Source of the DNA: an uncultured Odoribacter sp.
GTDB taxonomy: Bacteria; Bacteroidota; Bacteroidia; Bacteroidales; Marinifilaceae
Assembly (NCBI GenBank): GCA_900544025.1
Contig: UQTM01000024.1
Span: 1 to 41,524, forward strand
DNA length: 41,524 nt
Direction of reading: 5' to 3'
In this document: in pieces, positions 32,800 through 41,524 of the stretch
How the letters are laid out: each line of letters begins with the position of its first letter
Position numbering within the stretch: position 1 is the first letter of the stretch
The notes under the pieces: model-generated
Seen by the model: the letters and a program-made list of their open reading frames with translations, nothing else
Told to the model about the DNA's origin: nothing
Database searches by the model: none
Position numbers and translations under genes: made by a program

Positions 32800-35700
32800 T
32801 TAATTTTCAACTTTGATTCTGAAGGCATCGCTATGCGCGTTGAATTCCGGGGCATATACACTTTGGAAGGTTGCGATTCCATCCTGGTACTCGCCGACCT
32901 GATTTACCCAGACCGGATATTCGATGACATACGTTCCGCGCGCCAAAGCGGTGAAAAATAAATTGGTTGCGGCGTCCTTTACATCTTCATAATAAACCGT
33001 GCCGAATTTCCATCGAAGCCCTGAAATTTGTTTTTGAGGTTCAAGGCAGGCAGCCCTTAAGTCTTTTAAATGCAGAAATTCCATGTCCCTATCGAGGCGG
33101 AGGGTTAGCCGTACGATCAGTTTATCGCCGACTTTGACGGACTGTTGCTCTATAGGAACTATCGCCGGTGTGCCTTGGCTTGTCTTTCGCTCTACAAATA
33201 ATTTTTTCTCGATACCGATCAGGGGTTGTGCCTCTTTCTTAATTTCGCTGAGCGGAGCGAAATATTGTAGGTATAGCCCGCCCCAACTGGGATTGTCGGT
33301 TGTTTTGGTAATCTTAACCGTCAACATATCTTTTTTTATCTCTCCTGCCGGGATAGTTTCTTTGATATATCCTAACGGATCGGAGGTTGCGGGGACTGCA
33401 ATTGCTTTCTTACCCAGACGGACATCAAGGTTTTCTGGAGTGGAAAGTCGGTCGGAGCCTGTGAGCAACAGGGCATGAATTGCATTTACCGTCGCAGGAA
33501 CACTTGCCCAGCTTTGGGTCTGTTTCTGGTTTAACAGCCATTGTTTCATGGGGGTAATTTCTGCCTGCTCTTTGCTCATTTCATAAAAAGCCTCTATAAT
33601 AGCTGTTTGGGTGAGGACTGCTGAGTTTCGGTAAAATGTATTCCGGTTCTCCGGCCAGTACATACCTTCTGTCGGAGAAACAACAGCATATTCCCGGATA
33701 GAATTTAATATTTCACGGGCTTCTACAGACATCCCATAACGGAATAGGGTTTGAGCGGCAAGTGCTTTTTCGTAAAGAGAAAGGCCTGCCCACTGTTTTT
33801 TTACCAATGCCATGAAATATTTGTGTGCTTCGAGCGCATCGCCTAAAGGGATGTCGCGATAAGTACTCCGGGTGTATAAGTAAACCAGTTGGTTATATCC
33901 GATCTTTTCGGGTTTTTTAGCGAAGTCTTTTTGAATTTCGTTATCTAAATAGCCGAGCGCCCTGATCTGCATTCTTTTCTCCGCTTCCTGATAACTGATT
34001 TCTCCTGTCAGACTGGCTTGTGACATGATTGTCAGTACATTGCAGGTGATGAAACGGCTTGGCTGCATACCTTTAAACCAGCTCCAGCCACCGGAAGGGG
34101 TTTGTAAATCATTCAGTTTTTGTAATGCCTGTGTCCGTAAATAAGTTACACGATTTTGATCGAACACCTGTTGCAGGGATTGTATCCTTTCGGTTTCATT
34201 TTGGGCCTGCATCACCCAGGGAGAGGCTTCCAAAAGAATATTTTTTAATTCGCTGTTTTGCTCTAATTTCGATAATAGAGTTGTTGAAGTTCGTTGTTTT
34301 TCAGCCCATACCTGTATCGTATTGGCTATTTCAGGGTTGGAGCGGGCGATTCGGGAAGCCAATGTATTCACATAGAAAGCTCCTGCAATATCCGTTACGC
34401 TCTCTCCCTGAGGATCGAGCAGGGGAGGAAGTGCCATTACGGCATACCATACGGGATTTGCAGTTAATTCTAAAGTCAGCCGGTAATCTTCGCGTTTCGT
34501 ATTTTCCGGCTTTAATGTAAAGGAATGAGTTCCTGCATGGGTTGAATAAATCGGCTGGGTAGAAGTTACCAAAATCCTATCGGGTAAAACCGGGAGTAAT
34601 TGCTGCTCTCCATCGCTATATGTTCCGCTAACGGCAGCAATCCGGCAGCCTGCCAGATCGATCCCCTGTGGAACGTCGAATGTAAAACCGATTGTTTGAT
34701 CGGTTCCTGCACTGAGATTGAAATCGGCTTTACGGCTGACGATAATTTTTTCATTTTGAGGGGTGAACAATTCTAAGGTGACTTTACCCGTTTGCTGTAC
34801 CTGTGATAAATTGCTGACCGTTACTTTTAATTCCGCTTTATCTCCACTTCTTAGAAAACGGGGCATATTGGGGCGTACCATTAATTCCCGGCTGGTGGTG
34901 ATATATTCTGTCAATTTTCCGTGAGCGAGCTGACGGGTATAAGCCAGGGCCATAAATTTCCAACGGGTAGTGGATTCCGGCATCGTGAAATTGATCTTTA
35001 CGATTCCATCGGTATCGGTTTGTAATTGCGGATAGAAAAAGGCCGTTTCTGCAAAATTTTGCCGGTAGGGAACCGTGGTATCTTCAATGCCACCTTCTCC
35101 GGCATCTTCCGCTGTTTCTTGCATTTCCATCGCTTCGGGGGCTTGGGACTCTTTTTGAGCCATCGCTGAATTAGTCCCCCGGATTCGTATGCCTCCTGTG
35201 GTGAACACCTGATCGGAAACTGCCAGTTTGCTTTCTAACATATTTTGAGATACGAATGAATAATCGTAAGTGTTTAAACGATCATATTGGAAATAGGGGA
35301 TTGAAAATTTGACAGATCGGAACATCCAGGGCTGAATACGCTGCATTGTGGTGGCCGATAAATCGTTTCCGTATTGCCAGGAATAGGGGAACGAAAATTG
35401 CCGGTATTGAGGGTGAAAATTAATTTGATAGGGTTGTAATTTGTCTAAGGATGCGTCATACATCATTGCCAATACTTCGGTAGGTTCGTTGCCTGCCGGA
35501 TTTTTCACCTGTATCTCCCAGCTTTCTTGCTGACCGGGTGTGAGTTTGTCACGGAACACTTTGGTGATAAGAGTTAATTTCTGATCTTGAAGTTTTCGTC
35601 TTTTCAGGGACACCGTATTTTGAATGTAATGTCCGTTTTTTATGTAATTGATCGTCAGCCAGGCTTGTGAGCCATAGCTTTTTAAGAATGGAATCTCAAG

Positions 35701-38547
35701 GGGAACGACCTCATTGGATAGTTTTTGATAGAATTGCTTTACTAATCCTTCTGTGGTATATAGTTCACAAAGCACATAGGCGTTTTCTACCGATGTGCCT
35801 AATAGGATTCGTGCCGACTCTCCCGGATAACATAGTGTTTTTTCCCTGATCAGCCAATCGTAAGTCGGGATCGGAGGACGTTTGTCGGAAGCCGAATATA
35901 AAAAGAATATACTTTTAGAAGTGGCATTGCCGTTCTTTACAGTAAGGAGATATGCTCCCGATTCGTACGACGATAAATCGGGTTTTAGACTATCCTGTCC
36001 CTGTATCTCGAGATCTCCTTTAAATATGATCTTATCAACTAACGTATCCTTTAGTTCTAAACCGAGGCTTAGCTCTTTGGGAGGAAATAATTTAGCTATT
36101 GTATATTTTATTTGAGTGGGGGTTGTTTCCGGAATAGAAAGATGGAATGCTACCGGGATGTTTTTATTAATTAACCGGGGCATATCGATGGACGGGGCTG
36201 TCCCTTTGGAAAATACTCTGATGACGGTACTCGCCTGTTGAGTTTCTCCCTTGGCGTCCGTGACAGTTGCTTCGATTTGATAGTAATAATTATCGATCAT
36301 CGGATTGATAGATGCCGGTAATTCTGCTAAGAAATGGAAATTGAATTCTCCCGCAGCATCGGTATATGTGCTTCCCTGTGTGATAGAATTCTGCCCACTC
36401 CAACGGAAAAAAGAATGGCGGGATATTTTATATTTCACAACCTGATTGGATAGAGAAACTCCGGAGAAACTATTTACCTTACCGCTTATTTCGATCTGAT
36501 CGCCGAAATAATATCTTTTTTCCGAAGGAGAAAAAGTAATTTCAAATTCGGGATGTTTATAATCGGTGACTGTAAAATAGGTAGTGCCGTCCGGAGTCGA
36601 GAGAGAGAATTCTCCGTTAAGCGTTTGCTCCGGAATGGAGAATTCTCCGGTAAAAGAACCGAAACTGTTCGTTGTGAATTTTTTACCGGAAATATAATTT
36701 CCTTTAGCATCTTTGAAAGTCACTTCATATTGCTGTTGGGGAGAAACATACATTGTGTCGGACGTAGCTGTCCATACAATGCCTTTAAAATATACGGTTT
36801 GCCCCGGACGGTATATTTTACGATCGGTGATGATCTCGATGTGTTGCTGATCTGCCTGTGAAATGCGGTTTCTGTTGGAGTAGAAACCCAGATAGTCCAT
36901 GTATCCGTTCGGATTGTTACCGTTTACCGTTTCATAATATATTGAATTTTCTTCTAAGATTGTGGTTGCGAATCCTTCTTTATCCGTATAGATAGAATCG
37001 TATAATTGATAGTGGCCGGAATAGGTATCTTTACAGAGCCGTATTTTCGCTTTTTCAACGGGTTGCCCGCTCATCAGGTCGCGAACGAAAAATTTCAATC
37101 CTTGGGGCGTATTTTGATAGGTGGTAAAAAGCCGGTTACAAATAAAATATTCCAGACTCGGTTTTTCTAATCCCGGAGCATTCACAATAACCTGATATAG
37201 GCCGCTTTCAAGGCGAGGAAGGGAGATCGCAGTATCCGATGGATTCAGGTTACCCGGTAATTTATAACTGTGTTTAAATATTGTTTTACCTGTAGTTTGC
37301 TTCTTTTTATTTTGATCGGTTAAAAGATAATTTGCCGTGGATTTATCGGTTTGGATAATGGATAACGTAATTTGTCCGATATTTTCCGATTTGATTTTAA
37401 TTTCACTTTTTTGACCGGGATAGACCGTACGGGGATATTCTACCGTGATTTTCGGAGCTGTGATTTGCTTTAATTGCTGGCGGAGTATATCGATCCGGTT
37501 ATAATGAGGATATTTTTTTATTCCTGCTTCACAAATCGCCAAAGCCTTTTGATTATTGGCCACAGCTTTTTCTTCCGTGTTTCTGAATGTGACTTGGGCA
37601 TCGAAGCGTAGGGCCTGCACTTGCTTGTTTAAAACTTCTACGACGATTGGAAAAGAGGCGTATGTTTTTGCCATCGTTTCCAACGTGGAAAAGTACAAAG
37701 AATTTTTATTTTCGAAAGCCGCTATGTTTTTTGCATAATCGATTCGGCTGAGGTCTGCCATAAGCAGGGCAGCCCGATTGCCTGCTTTTACCCGGAAAGC
37801 CAATAAATCCTGGTAAGTTTTTAAAACATGAGATACGGCGTCCAGAGGAGATACCGGTATTTCTGCGGCGAGAAATTCTTCTAACCCGGATAACATCGCA
37901 GAAGAGTTGCGTAATGGAGAGGGAACATTGCCACTCTGCATGGATGGGATTTGAGGCAACGCTTCGATGGTACGGAAGCAGAGGAAATCATACAACGTAG
38001 GGCGTAATGAATCCGACGCTTTACCCATGATTAAAATCGGATCATACGTTTCTACCGGAGTTTGCTGAAGAATGGCTTTCGCTTCGATTGAAGCCAGGTA
38101 ATGCTGGTATATTTTTTCCCGGAATAGATTACCGCTCCATTCGTTTATTTGCTCCGGAACATATCCTTCTAACGGAGTGCGTTGGTTGATCCGGTAACGA
38201 TTCTGTTTATAATAGTCATTATATAGCTCGCCTATGTAAGAGTGAAGAATGCTCCGGGCTGAAATGTTTTTTTCCGACTCGACCCGCTTCTCTAAGTCTG
38301 TAATGAGATTTTGGAGACGGTCTTTATCGATTGCCAGATTAAAGCTTGTCTTTAAGATTAAAGACTTAATCAGTAAAGGTGTGTTGTTGTCTTTTACGGA
38401 TTGTTTATACAATTCGTCGGCAGCCTGCAATGCTTTTGCCGGATACTTATGATAATAAGTAATCAAGGAATCCTGAGAAGTTGTTTGTCCTGTAACACTA
38501 AAGGCTATAAGGATATAAATCCCCGTTAGGAAAATGTTTAGTTTCAT
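32800..38547 (-). CDS. Alpha-2-macroglobulin-family protein without the thioester
   Basis: 1915 residues, one intact frame. Signal peptide (FLTGIYILIAFSVTGQ), an N-terminal helical region to about 350, then macroglobulin domains: MG2 is recognisable by ITDRKIYRPGQTVYFKG (~580), and the A2M core by FTMPESTTRWKFMALAYT and MVRPNMPRFLRSGDKAEL (~1185-1235), before the toroidal TED region (~1375-1650) and a C-terminal receptor-like beta domain. Bacterial A2Ms trap proteases, normally through a P-x-G-C-x-E-Q thioester. Here the matching position reads PQGESVTD (P1379-G1381, then E1382 where Cys is expected), so the thioester is lost and covalent trapping is not possible. No pbpC lies alongside. It may be a periplasmic or surface protein; a conformational or structural role is inferred. 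Confidence 0.9.
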   Translation of the reverse strand: MKLNIFLTGIYILIAFSVTGQTTSQDSLITYYHKYPAKALQAADELYKQSVKDNNTPLLIKSLILKTSFNLAIDKDRLQNLITDLEKRVESEKNISARSILHSYIGELYNDYYKQNRYRINQRTPLEGYVPEQINEWSGNLFREKIYQHYLASIEAKAILQQTPVETYDPILIMGKASDSLRPTLYDFLCFRTIEALPQIPSMQSGNVPSPLRNSSAMLSGLEEFLAAEIPVSPLDAVSHVLKTYQDLLAFRVKAGNRAALLMADLSRIDYAKNIAAFENKNSLYFSTLETMAKTYASFPIVVEVLNKQVQALRFDAQVTFRNTEEKAVANNQKALAICEAGIKKYPHYNRIDILRQQLKQITAPKITVEYPRTVYPGQKSEIKIKSENIGQITLSIIQTDKSTANYLLTDQNKKKQTTGKTIFKHSYKLPGNLNPSDTAISLPRLESGLYQVIVNAPGLEKPSLEYFICNRLFTTYQNTPQGLKFFVRDLMSGQPVEKAKIRLCKDTYSGHYQLYDSIYTDKEGFATTILEENSIYYETVNGNNPNGYMDYLGFYSNRNRISQADQQHIEIITDRKIYRPGQTVYFKGIVWTATSDTMYVSPQQQYEVTFKDAKGNYISGKKFTTNSFGSFTGEFSIPEQTLNGEFSLSTPDGTTYFTVTDYKHPEFEITFSPSEKRYYFGDQIEISGKVNSFSGVSLSNQVVKYKISRHSFFRWSGQNSITQGSTYTDAAGEFNFHFLAELPASINPMIDNYYYQIEATVTDAKGETQQASTVIRVFSKGTAPSIDMPRLINKNIPVAFHLSIPETTPTQIKYTIAKLFPPKELSLGLELKDTLVDKIIFKGDLEIQGQDSLKPDLSSYESGAYLLTVKNGNATSKSIFFLYSASDKRPPIPTYDWLIREKTLCYPGESARILLGTSVENAYVLCELYTTEGLVKQFYQKLSNEVVPLEIPFLKSYGSQAWLTINYIKNGHYIQNTVSLKRRKLQDQKLTLITKVFRDKLTPGQQESWEIQVKNPAGNEPTEVLAMMYDASLDKLQPYQINFHPQYRQFSFPYSWQYGNDLSATTMQRIQPWMFRSVKFSIPYFQYDRLNTYDYSFVSQNMLESKLAVSDQVFTTGGIRIRGTNSAMAQKESQAPEAMEMQETAEDAGEGGIEDTTVPYRQNFAETAFFYPQLQTDTDGIVKINFTMPESTTRWKFMALAYTRQLAHGKLTEYITTSRELMVRPNMPRFLRSGDKAELKVTVSNLSQVQQTGKVTLELFTPQNEKIIVSRKADFNLSAGTDQTIGFTFDVPQGIDLAGCRIAAVSGTYSDGEQQLLPVLPDRILVTSTQPIYSTHAGTHSFTLKPENTKREDYRLTLELTANPVWYAVMALPPLLDPQGESVTDIAGAFYVNTLASRIARSNPEIANTIQVWAEKQRTSTTLLSKLEQNSELKNILLEASPWVMQAQNETERIQSLQQVFDQNRVTYLRTQALQKLNDLQTPSGGWSWFKGMQPSRFITCNVLTIMSQASLTGEISYQEAEKRMQIRALGYLDNEIQKDFAKKPEKIGYNQLVYLYTRSTYRDIPLGDALEAHKYFMALVKKQWAGLSLYEKALAAQTLFRYGMSVEAREILNSIREYAVVSPTEGMYWPENRNTFYRNSAVLTQTAIIEAFYEMSKEQAEITPMKQWLLNQKQTQSWASVPATVNAIHALLLTGSDRLSTPENLDVRLGKKAIAVPATSDPLGYIKETIPAGEIKKDMLTVKITKTTDNPSWGGLYLQYFAPLSEIKKEAQPLIGIEKKLFVERKTSQGTPAIVPIEQQSVKVGDKLIVRLTLRLDRDMEFLHLKDLRAACLEPQKQISGLRWKFGTVYYEDVKDAATNLFFTALARGTYVIEYPVWVNQVGEYQDGIATFQSVYAPEFNAHSDAFRIKVEN

Positions 38548-38653
38548 AATCTTCTAAATTTGTATAGATTATACGTTCTTTTCTTAGTAGAGATGTAAAA
38601 TGCCGACGATTTCCATAAAAATAAGCAAAATATATGATTCGTAAGTTTTTTTG

Positions 38654-38684
38654 TTGGAATTTTACATTGAATTCGCTACCTTTA
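38654..38684 (+). promoter_or_regulatory. Possible promoter of the small membrane protein gene
   Basis: TTG (38654-38656), 20 bases, TACCTTTA (38677-38684), one mismatch from the -7 box. Transcription would begin about 38691, almost at the ATG at 38693, so the message may be nearly leaderless. Confidence 0.4.
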
Positions 38685-38692
38685 TCGATACT

Positions 38693-38932
38693 ATGACAAG
38701 TGAGAGAAATGTAGTAAAATATAAACGTTTGAAAGTAGTCCGGGCATTGATGTATCTGGATGCTTTGTTTTTAGTGTTGAGTGTGGCATTGTTGGATCCG
38801 AATGATTTGTCGTTTGCTGCGAACTCTGCTTGCTATGCCCGGATCATCGTTTTATTGGCAATCTTCGGAGTATTATATGCCACGGAAAAGAATATCAGCC
38901 GTTATTTACGCAAGCATCGTAACGAAGATTGA
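38693..38932 (+). CDS. Small two-helix membrane protein of unknown function
   Basis: 79 residues from the ATG at 38693; the same frame is open back to a TTG at 38651, but that would lie upstream of the likely promoter. A basic N-terminus (MTSERNVVKYKRLKVVRALM) is followed by two hydrophobic segments (ALMYLDALFLVLSVALL, residues ~18-34, and IIVLLAIFGVLYAT, ~51-64) and a basic tail (RYLRKHRNED). No domain recognised. It faces away from the macroglobulin gene and converges with hisS. Confidence 0.6.
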   Translation: MTSERNVVKYKRLKVVRALMYLDALFLVLSVALLDPNDLSFAANSACYARIIVLLAIFGVLYATEKNISRYLRKHRNED

Positions 38933-39063
38933 GCTGTTACCCCCTTATTTTAAAAGAGGGGATTGCGTGATGGGAGATTGAAAAAAGGGGAATGCAGGAC
39001 AGGGCTGTTGTGTGGGAGGCGATAAAATGGCAGGAATATTTTTAGACGGATTGTAATAAAAAT

Positions 39064-39115
39064 AACCCTTTTCAAGTTCTTCCGTTTTGGAGAAAGTTTG
39101 AAAAGGGTTTTTCTT
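39064..39115. terminator. Long hairpin terminator between small gene and hisS
   Basis: AACCCTTTTCAAGTTCTTCC pairs with GGAGAAAGTTTGAAAAGGGTT with a few mismatches, followed by TTTTCTTTT on the plus strand and TTATTTTT on the minus strand. Confidence 0.82.
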
Positions 39116-39160
39116 TTATGTGTTTGAATTATATCTGTTTATGTGATATAAAGCAATCGG

Positions 39161-40528
39161 TTAAGCTTGTTTTAATTTTTGGATTAATTCTTCTGTTGTG
39201 AGATTCTCCTGTTCCCCGCTTGTCATATTTTTTAGGGAAACGATACCGGATTTCATTTCATTTTCGCCGACTAATGCAACGTATGGGATACCTTTTTTAT
39301 CGGCATAGGTCATTTGTTTTTTCATTTTGGAGGCATCCGGATAAATCTCTGCATTAATTCCATTCGCACGTAAAGTTTTAAGAATGGGTAAGCAGTATAA
39401 TTCTTCCTGGCTTCCGAAATTTACGAAAAGGACCTGAGTGGTGGTGTTGGCATCTTTGGGAAACAGGTCTAACTGATTCATCACATCGAATATACGGTCG
39501 GCTCCGAAAGAAATTCCTACTCCCGACATATTTTTTAAACCGAAAATCCCGGTCAGGTCGTCATAGCGGCCGCCTCCGGTGATACTTCCGATCTCTGCGT
39601 CCAATGCTTTAACTTCAAAGATCGCCCCGGTATAATAACTTAATCCACGGGCTAAAGTTAAATCGAGCTTAATCTCTGTGCCGATGTTTAGGGCCTGAAT
39701 GTATTTAAATACCGTCGTCAGTTCTTCCACTCCTTTTAATCCGGTTTCACTGCCTTTTAATACATTCCGAAGTTGTTCCAGTTTTTCCTGATTGCTACCG
39801 GATAGATTCAGGATCGGTTGTAGTTTACCGATTGCTTCTTCTGTGATACCTTTATCCCGTAACTCTGCATTTACATTTTCCAAACCGATCTTGTCCATCT
39901 TATCGATAGCTACTGTAATATCCGTCAATTTGTCTGGATAACCGATTGTTTCTGCAATTCCGGCGAGGACTTTACGATTGTTGATCAGTAAACGGACATT
40001 AATTTTTAAGCGATGATATACTTCGTTTACAATCTGGATCAGTTCTACTTCATTTAATAAGGAATCGCTTCCCACGACATCAACGTCACATTGATAAAAT
40101 TCGCGATAGCGTCCTTTCTGCGGGCGGTCTGCTCTCCAAACCGGCTGGATCTGGTAGCGTTTGAAGGGGAACGAAAGTTCGTTTTGATGTTGAACGACAA
40201 AACGGGCGAAAGGTACGGTTAGATCGTAGCGTAATCCTTTTTCCGAAATTTTATTGGTTAGTTTCAGGCTGTTTTTTTCCTGTAATTCTCCTTCTGAAAT
40301 TCCGGATAGGAAATCTCCGGAGTTTAATATTTTAAATAGCAATTTATCTCCTTCTTCTCCATATTTTCCCATTAAAGTCGATAAATTCTCCATGGCGGGA
40401 GTTTCCAGAGGCATGTAGCCATATAATTTAAATACACTTTTGATTGTATCGAAAATATAATTTCTTTTCACCATAATTTCCGGTGAATAATCTCTTGTTC
40501 CTTTTGGTATAGAAGGAGTTTGTGCCAT
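39161..40528 (-). CDS. hisS: Histidyl-tRNA synthetase
   Basis: Charges tRNA-His; class II synthetase, 455 residues. Motif 1 region KGTRDYSPEIMVKRNYIF, motif 2 RADRPQKGRYREFYQCDVD, the histidine-binding LARGLSYYTGAIFEV, motif 3 GVGISFGADRIFD, then the anticodon-binding domain (VLFVNFGSQEELYCLPI, EIYPDASKMKKQMTYADKKG). A HisZ regulatory paralogue is ruled out because the anticodon-binding domain is present. Own promoter at 40558-40565; no T-box leader. Confidence 0.97.
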   Translation of the reverse strand: MAQTPSIPKGTRDYSPEIMVKRNYIFDTIKSVFKLYGYMPLETPAMENLSTLMGKYGEEGDKLLFKILNSGDFLSGISEGELQEKNSLKLTNKISEKGLRYDLTVPFARFVVQHQNELSFPFKRYQIQPVWRADRPQKGRYREFYQCDVDVVGSDSLLNEVELIQIVNEVYHRLKINVRLLINNRKVLAGIAETIGYPDKLTDITVAIDKMDKIGLENVNAELRDKGITEEAIGKLQPILNLSGSNQEKLEQLRNVLKGSETGLKGVEELTTVFKYIQALNIGTEIKLDLTLARGLSYYTGAIFEVKALDAEIGSITGGGRYDDLTGIFGLKNMSGVGISFGADRIFDVMNQLDLFPKDANTTTQVLFVNFGSQEELYCLPILKTLRANGINAEIYPDASKMKKQMTYADKKGIPYVALVGENEMKSGIVSLKNMTSGEQENLTTEELIQKLKQA

Positions 40529-40557
40529 TTCTGTAAAGTATTATTATTAGATGTTCG

Positions 40558-40565
40558 CAAATATA
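40558..40565 (-). promoter_or_regulatory. -7 box of hisS
   Basis: TATATTTG on the minus strand is a perfect TAnnTTTG match with a leader near 23 bases; no -33 TTTG at normal distance. Confidence 0.55.
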
Positions 40566-40770
40566 CATTAATTCTATGTTTGCTGTATTTATTTTTCTGT
40601 GTTTTATTAGGCATTCGTTTTAGTGCGGGAAGATTGTAGAGCCTTTTGCCAGGGAGATATATGATCTTTTGATAGAGGGATAAATAAGGTTTTCAAATGG
40701 TTTACTTATTATTGCGTGGTTGTAGTTGAATCTTATGCTCCTTCTTTATCGGGCTTGTTTGCTTTGTATA

Positions 40771-40816
40771 GATAATCTCTTTTCAGGAGAATATATGTTT
40801 CCTTTTTCATATTCAT
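40771..40816. repeat. Possible third, degraded copy of the terminal repeat
   Basis: GATAATCTCTTTTCAGGAG followed by ATATATG aligns loosely with the core of the two clear copies (GATATCCTCC...GGAGTAGATAT). It keeps an AT-CTC/GAG-AT stem-loop shape and, on the minus strand, a G-N-I-Y-S-P reading close to the G-N-H-Y-I-Y-S-P of the copy at 41014-41037. Confidence 0.35.
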
Positions 40817-40978
40817 ACTTATAAGGAATGTTTTTTGAAAAGACGTTTTGTAAAATGTCATTTTATTGGTTTATTATAGGGAGGAGGGAGGCGTTTTTCC
40901 TTTCATATTCTTTTATATATATCTTTTCTTTGCATTCTTTCCTTGCAAATTGATTCTTTTTAGGCTTTCTTTTCTTTC

Positions 40979-41106
40979 GGCTTTTCTTTTTTGGGGTGAT
41001 ATCCTCCTTTTGGGGAGTAGATATAGTGGTTGCCTTCTTTATTAATACTAGGTGCTTTAATATAAAGATAGGTTTATTCTCCTTCTTTTTTCTGTCTGCT
41101 TTTCTT
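40979..41106. repeat. Direct repeat, copy 1 (~128 bp)
   Basis: Starts with GGCTTTTC then GGGGTGATATCCTCC and ends TCTGTCTGCTTTTCTT. About 90% identical to the copy at 41226-41352, with roughly a dozen changes and short indels over its length. It contains an imperfect stem-loop, GATAT-CCTCC...GGAG-TA-GATAT (40998-41023). Confidence 0.85.
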
Positions 41107-41225
41107 TAATGTTTTCCTTTCTTTCCCATTTTGGTACTTTTCTTTTCGATGTCTTATAATATATCTGCCTTTTCTTGTATTCTTCTCATTCTATCGATAC
41201 CCTTTTGTCTTTAATTTTCTTTTTT

Positions 41226-41352
41226 GGCTATATCCTTTTTGGGGTGATATCTTCCTTTTGGGAGTAGATATAGTGGTTACCTTCTTTTTTAACATAGGTG
41301 TTTTAATATAAAGGTAGGTTTATTCTTCTTCTTTTTTCTGTCTGCTTTTCTT
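41226..41352. repeat. Direct repeat, copy 2 (~127 bp)
   Basis: Partner of copy 1, same orientation, about 247 bases away, with ~120 bases of unrelated T-rich sequence between. It keeps the stem-loop (41246-41271) with one changed pair. One end coincides with a TAA stop of a minus-strand frame (41351-41353). Confidence 0.85.
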
Positions 41353-41524
41353 ATTCCTCTTTGTCTTGGTCATATTCTTTCTTTCTTCTTACTCTCTCTG
41401 TCTCTTTTTTTCTTTCTTGTATGTCGAAGTCGTGGAAGTCGTTGTCCGCTACTTTTTATTCTATTGTCATCTTCCCCTAATTTCTTCTTTATTGTAAGAA
41501 TGATCCCTCGCTTCCTTTATCGGT

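Larger units (their letters stand above)
40566..41524. other. Gene-free, pyrimidine-rich repeat locus at the window end
   Basis: About 960 bases without a convincing gene. From about 40900 the plus strand is strongly T/C-rich, the minus strand A/G-rich. It contains two ~127-bp direct repeats and a probable third degraded copy (listed separately). Several minus-strand frames look protein-like but are broken: one ends at 41351 (open from 41455) and reads VADNDFHDFDIQERKKE and on to a Lys/Glu-rich end; one spans 41073-40960; and a 27-codon ATG frame lies at 40816-40733. Decayed coding sequence is the simplest reading; a structured RNA is possible. Confidence 0.6.

Noticed and set aside
40979..41352. 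CRISPR array
   Set aside because: Only two clear units of ~127 bp separated by ~120 bp, diverged at several positions, with no cas genes: the geometry does not fit CRISPR.
40979..41352. Insertion sequence or transposon ends
   Set aside because: The repeats are direct, not inverted, and no transposase-like frame is present.
41351..41455. Calling the Lys/Glu-rich frame a gene
   Set aside because: It is closed upstream by a stop (41458-41456) without a start codon in reach, so at most it is the end of a broken gene; kept as a finding only.

Overview
The window looks like ordinary chromosome from a Bacteroidota bacterium, most likely order Bacteroidales. The evidence is gldA/gldF/gldG-type genes, lipoproteins with Bacteroidota-style domain mixes, an RprX/RprY-like two-component pair, and many promoters with the TAnnTTTG -7 box (often with a TTTG-like -33 box) used by the primary sigma factor of this phylum. 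An Odoribacteraceae-like gut organism is a guess from general protein resemblance only. I saw no insertion sequence, prophage, integrase, CRISPR array or rRNA.

Left part (1-7 kb): a cut tRNA-Lys gene at the edge; a minus-strand rcl-like module (AraC regulator, DUF417 membrane protein, flavin disulfide reductase) resembling the reactive-chlorine response genes rclR/rclC/rclA; a secreted metallophosphoesterase; tRNA-Glu(CTC) and tRNA-Arg(ACG); and a plus-strand pair of a DUF6913-like gene and dapA.

Middle (7-26 kb): a minus-strand gldA-gldF-gldG ABC system; a predicted c-di-AMP phosphodiesterase (7TM-HD) followed by a LacI-type regulator; folE-fabD; a plus-strand nfeD-floA membrane-microdomain pair; valS; a minus-strand run of M23 peptidase, MerR-type regulator, Nif3-like and zinc-ribbon coiled-coil protein; and divergent alaS.

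Right part (26-41.5 kb): three plus-strand lipoproteins (an OmpA-like/TPR protein, a TlpA-like thioredoxin-fold protein, and a DUF4369-like protein without a thioredoxin domain), each behind its own -7 box; an rprX/rprY-like sensor kinase and response regulator; a 1915-residue alpha-2-macroglobulin-family protein on the minus strand that lacks the thioester; a small membrane protein; and hisS. The last ~960 bases hold no convincing gene. They carry two ~127-bp direct repeats (about 90% alike), a possible third degraded copy, and fragments of protein-like reading frames on the minus strand, so they look like a decayed or unusual repeat locus.

Most genes are housekeeping. The parts most worth a second look are the rcl-like module with its tandem operator-like repeats, the terminal repeat locus upstream of hisS, the thioester-less macroglobulin, and the c-di-AMP phosphodiesterase/LacI pair.
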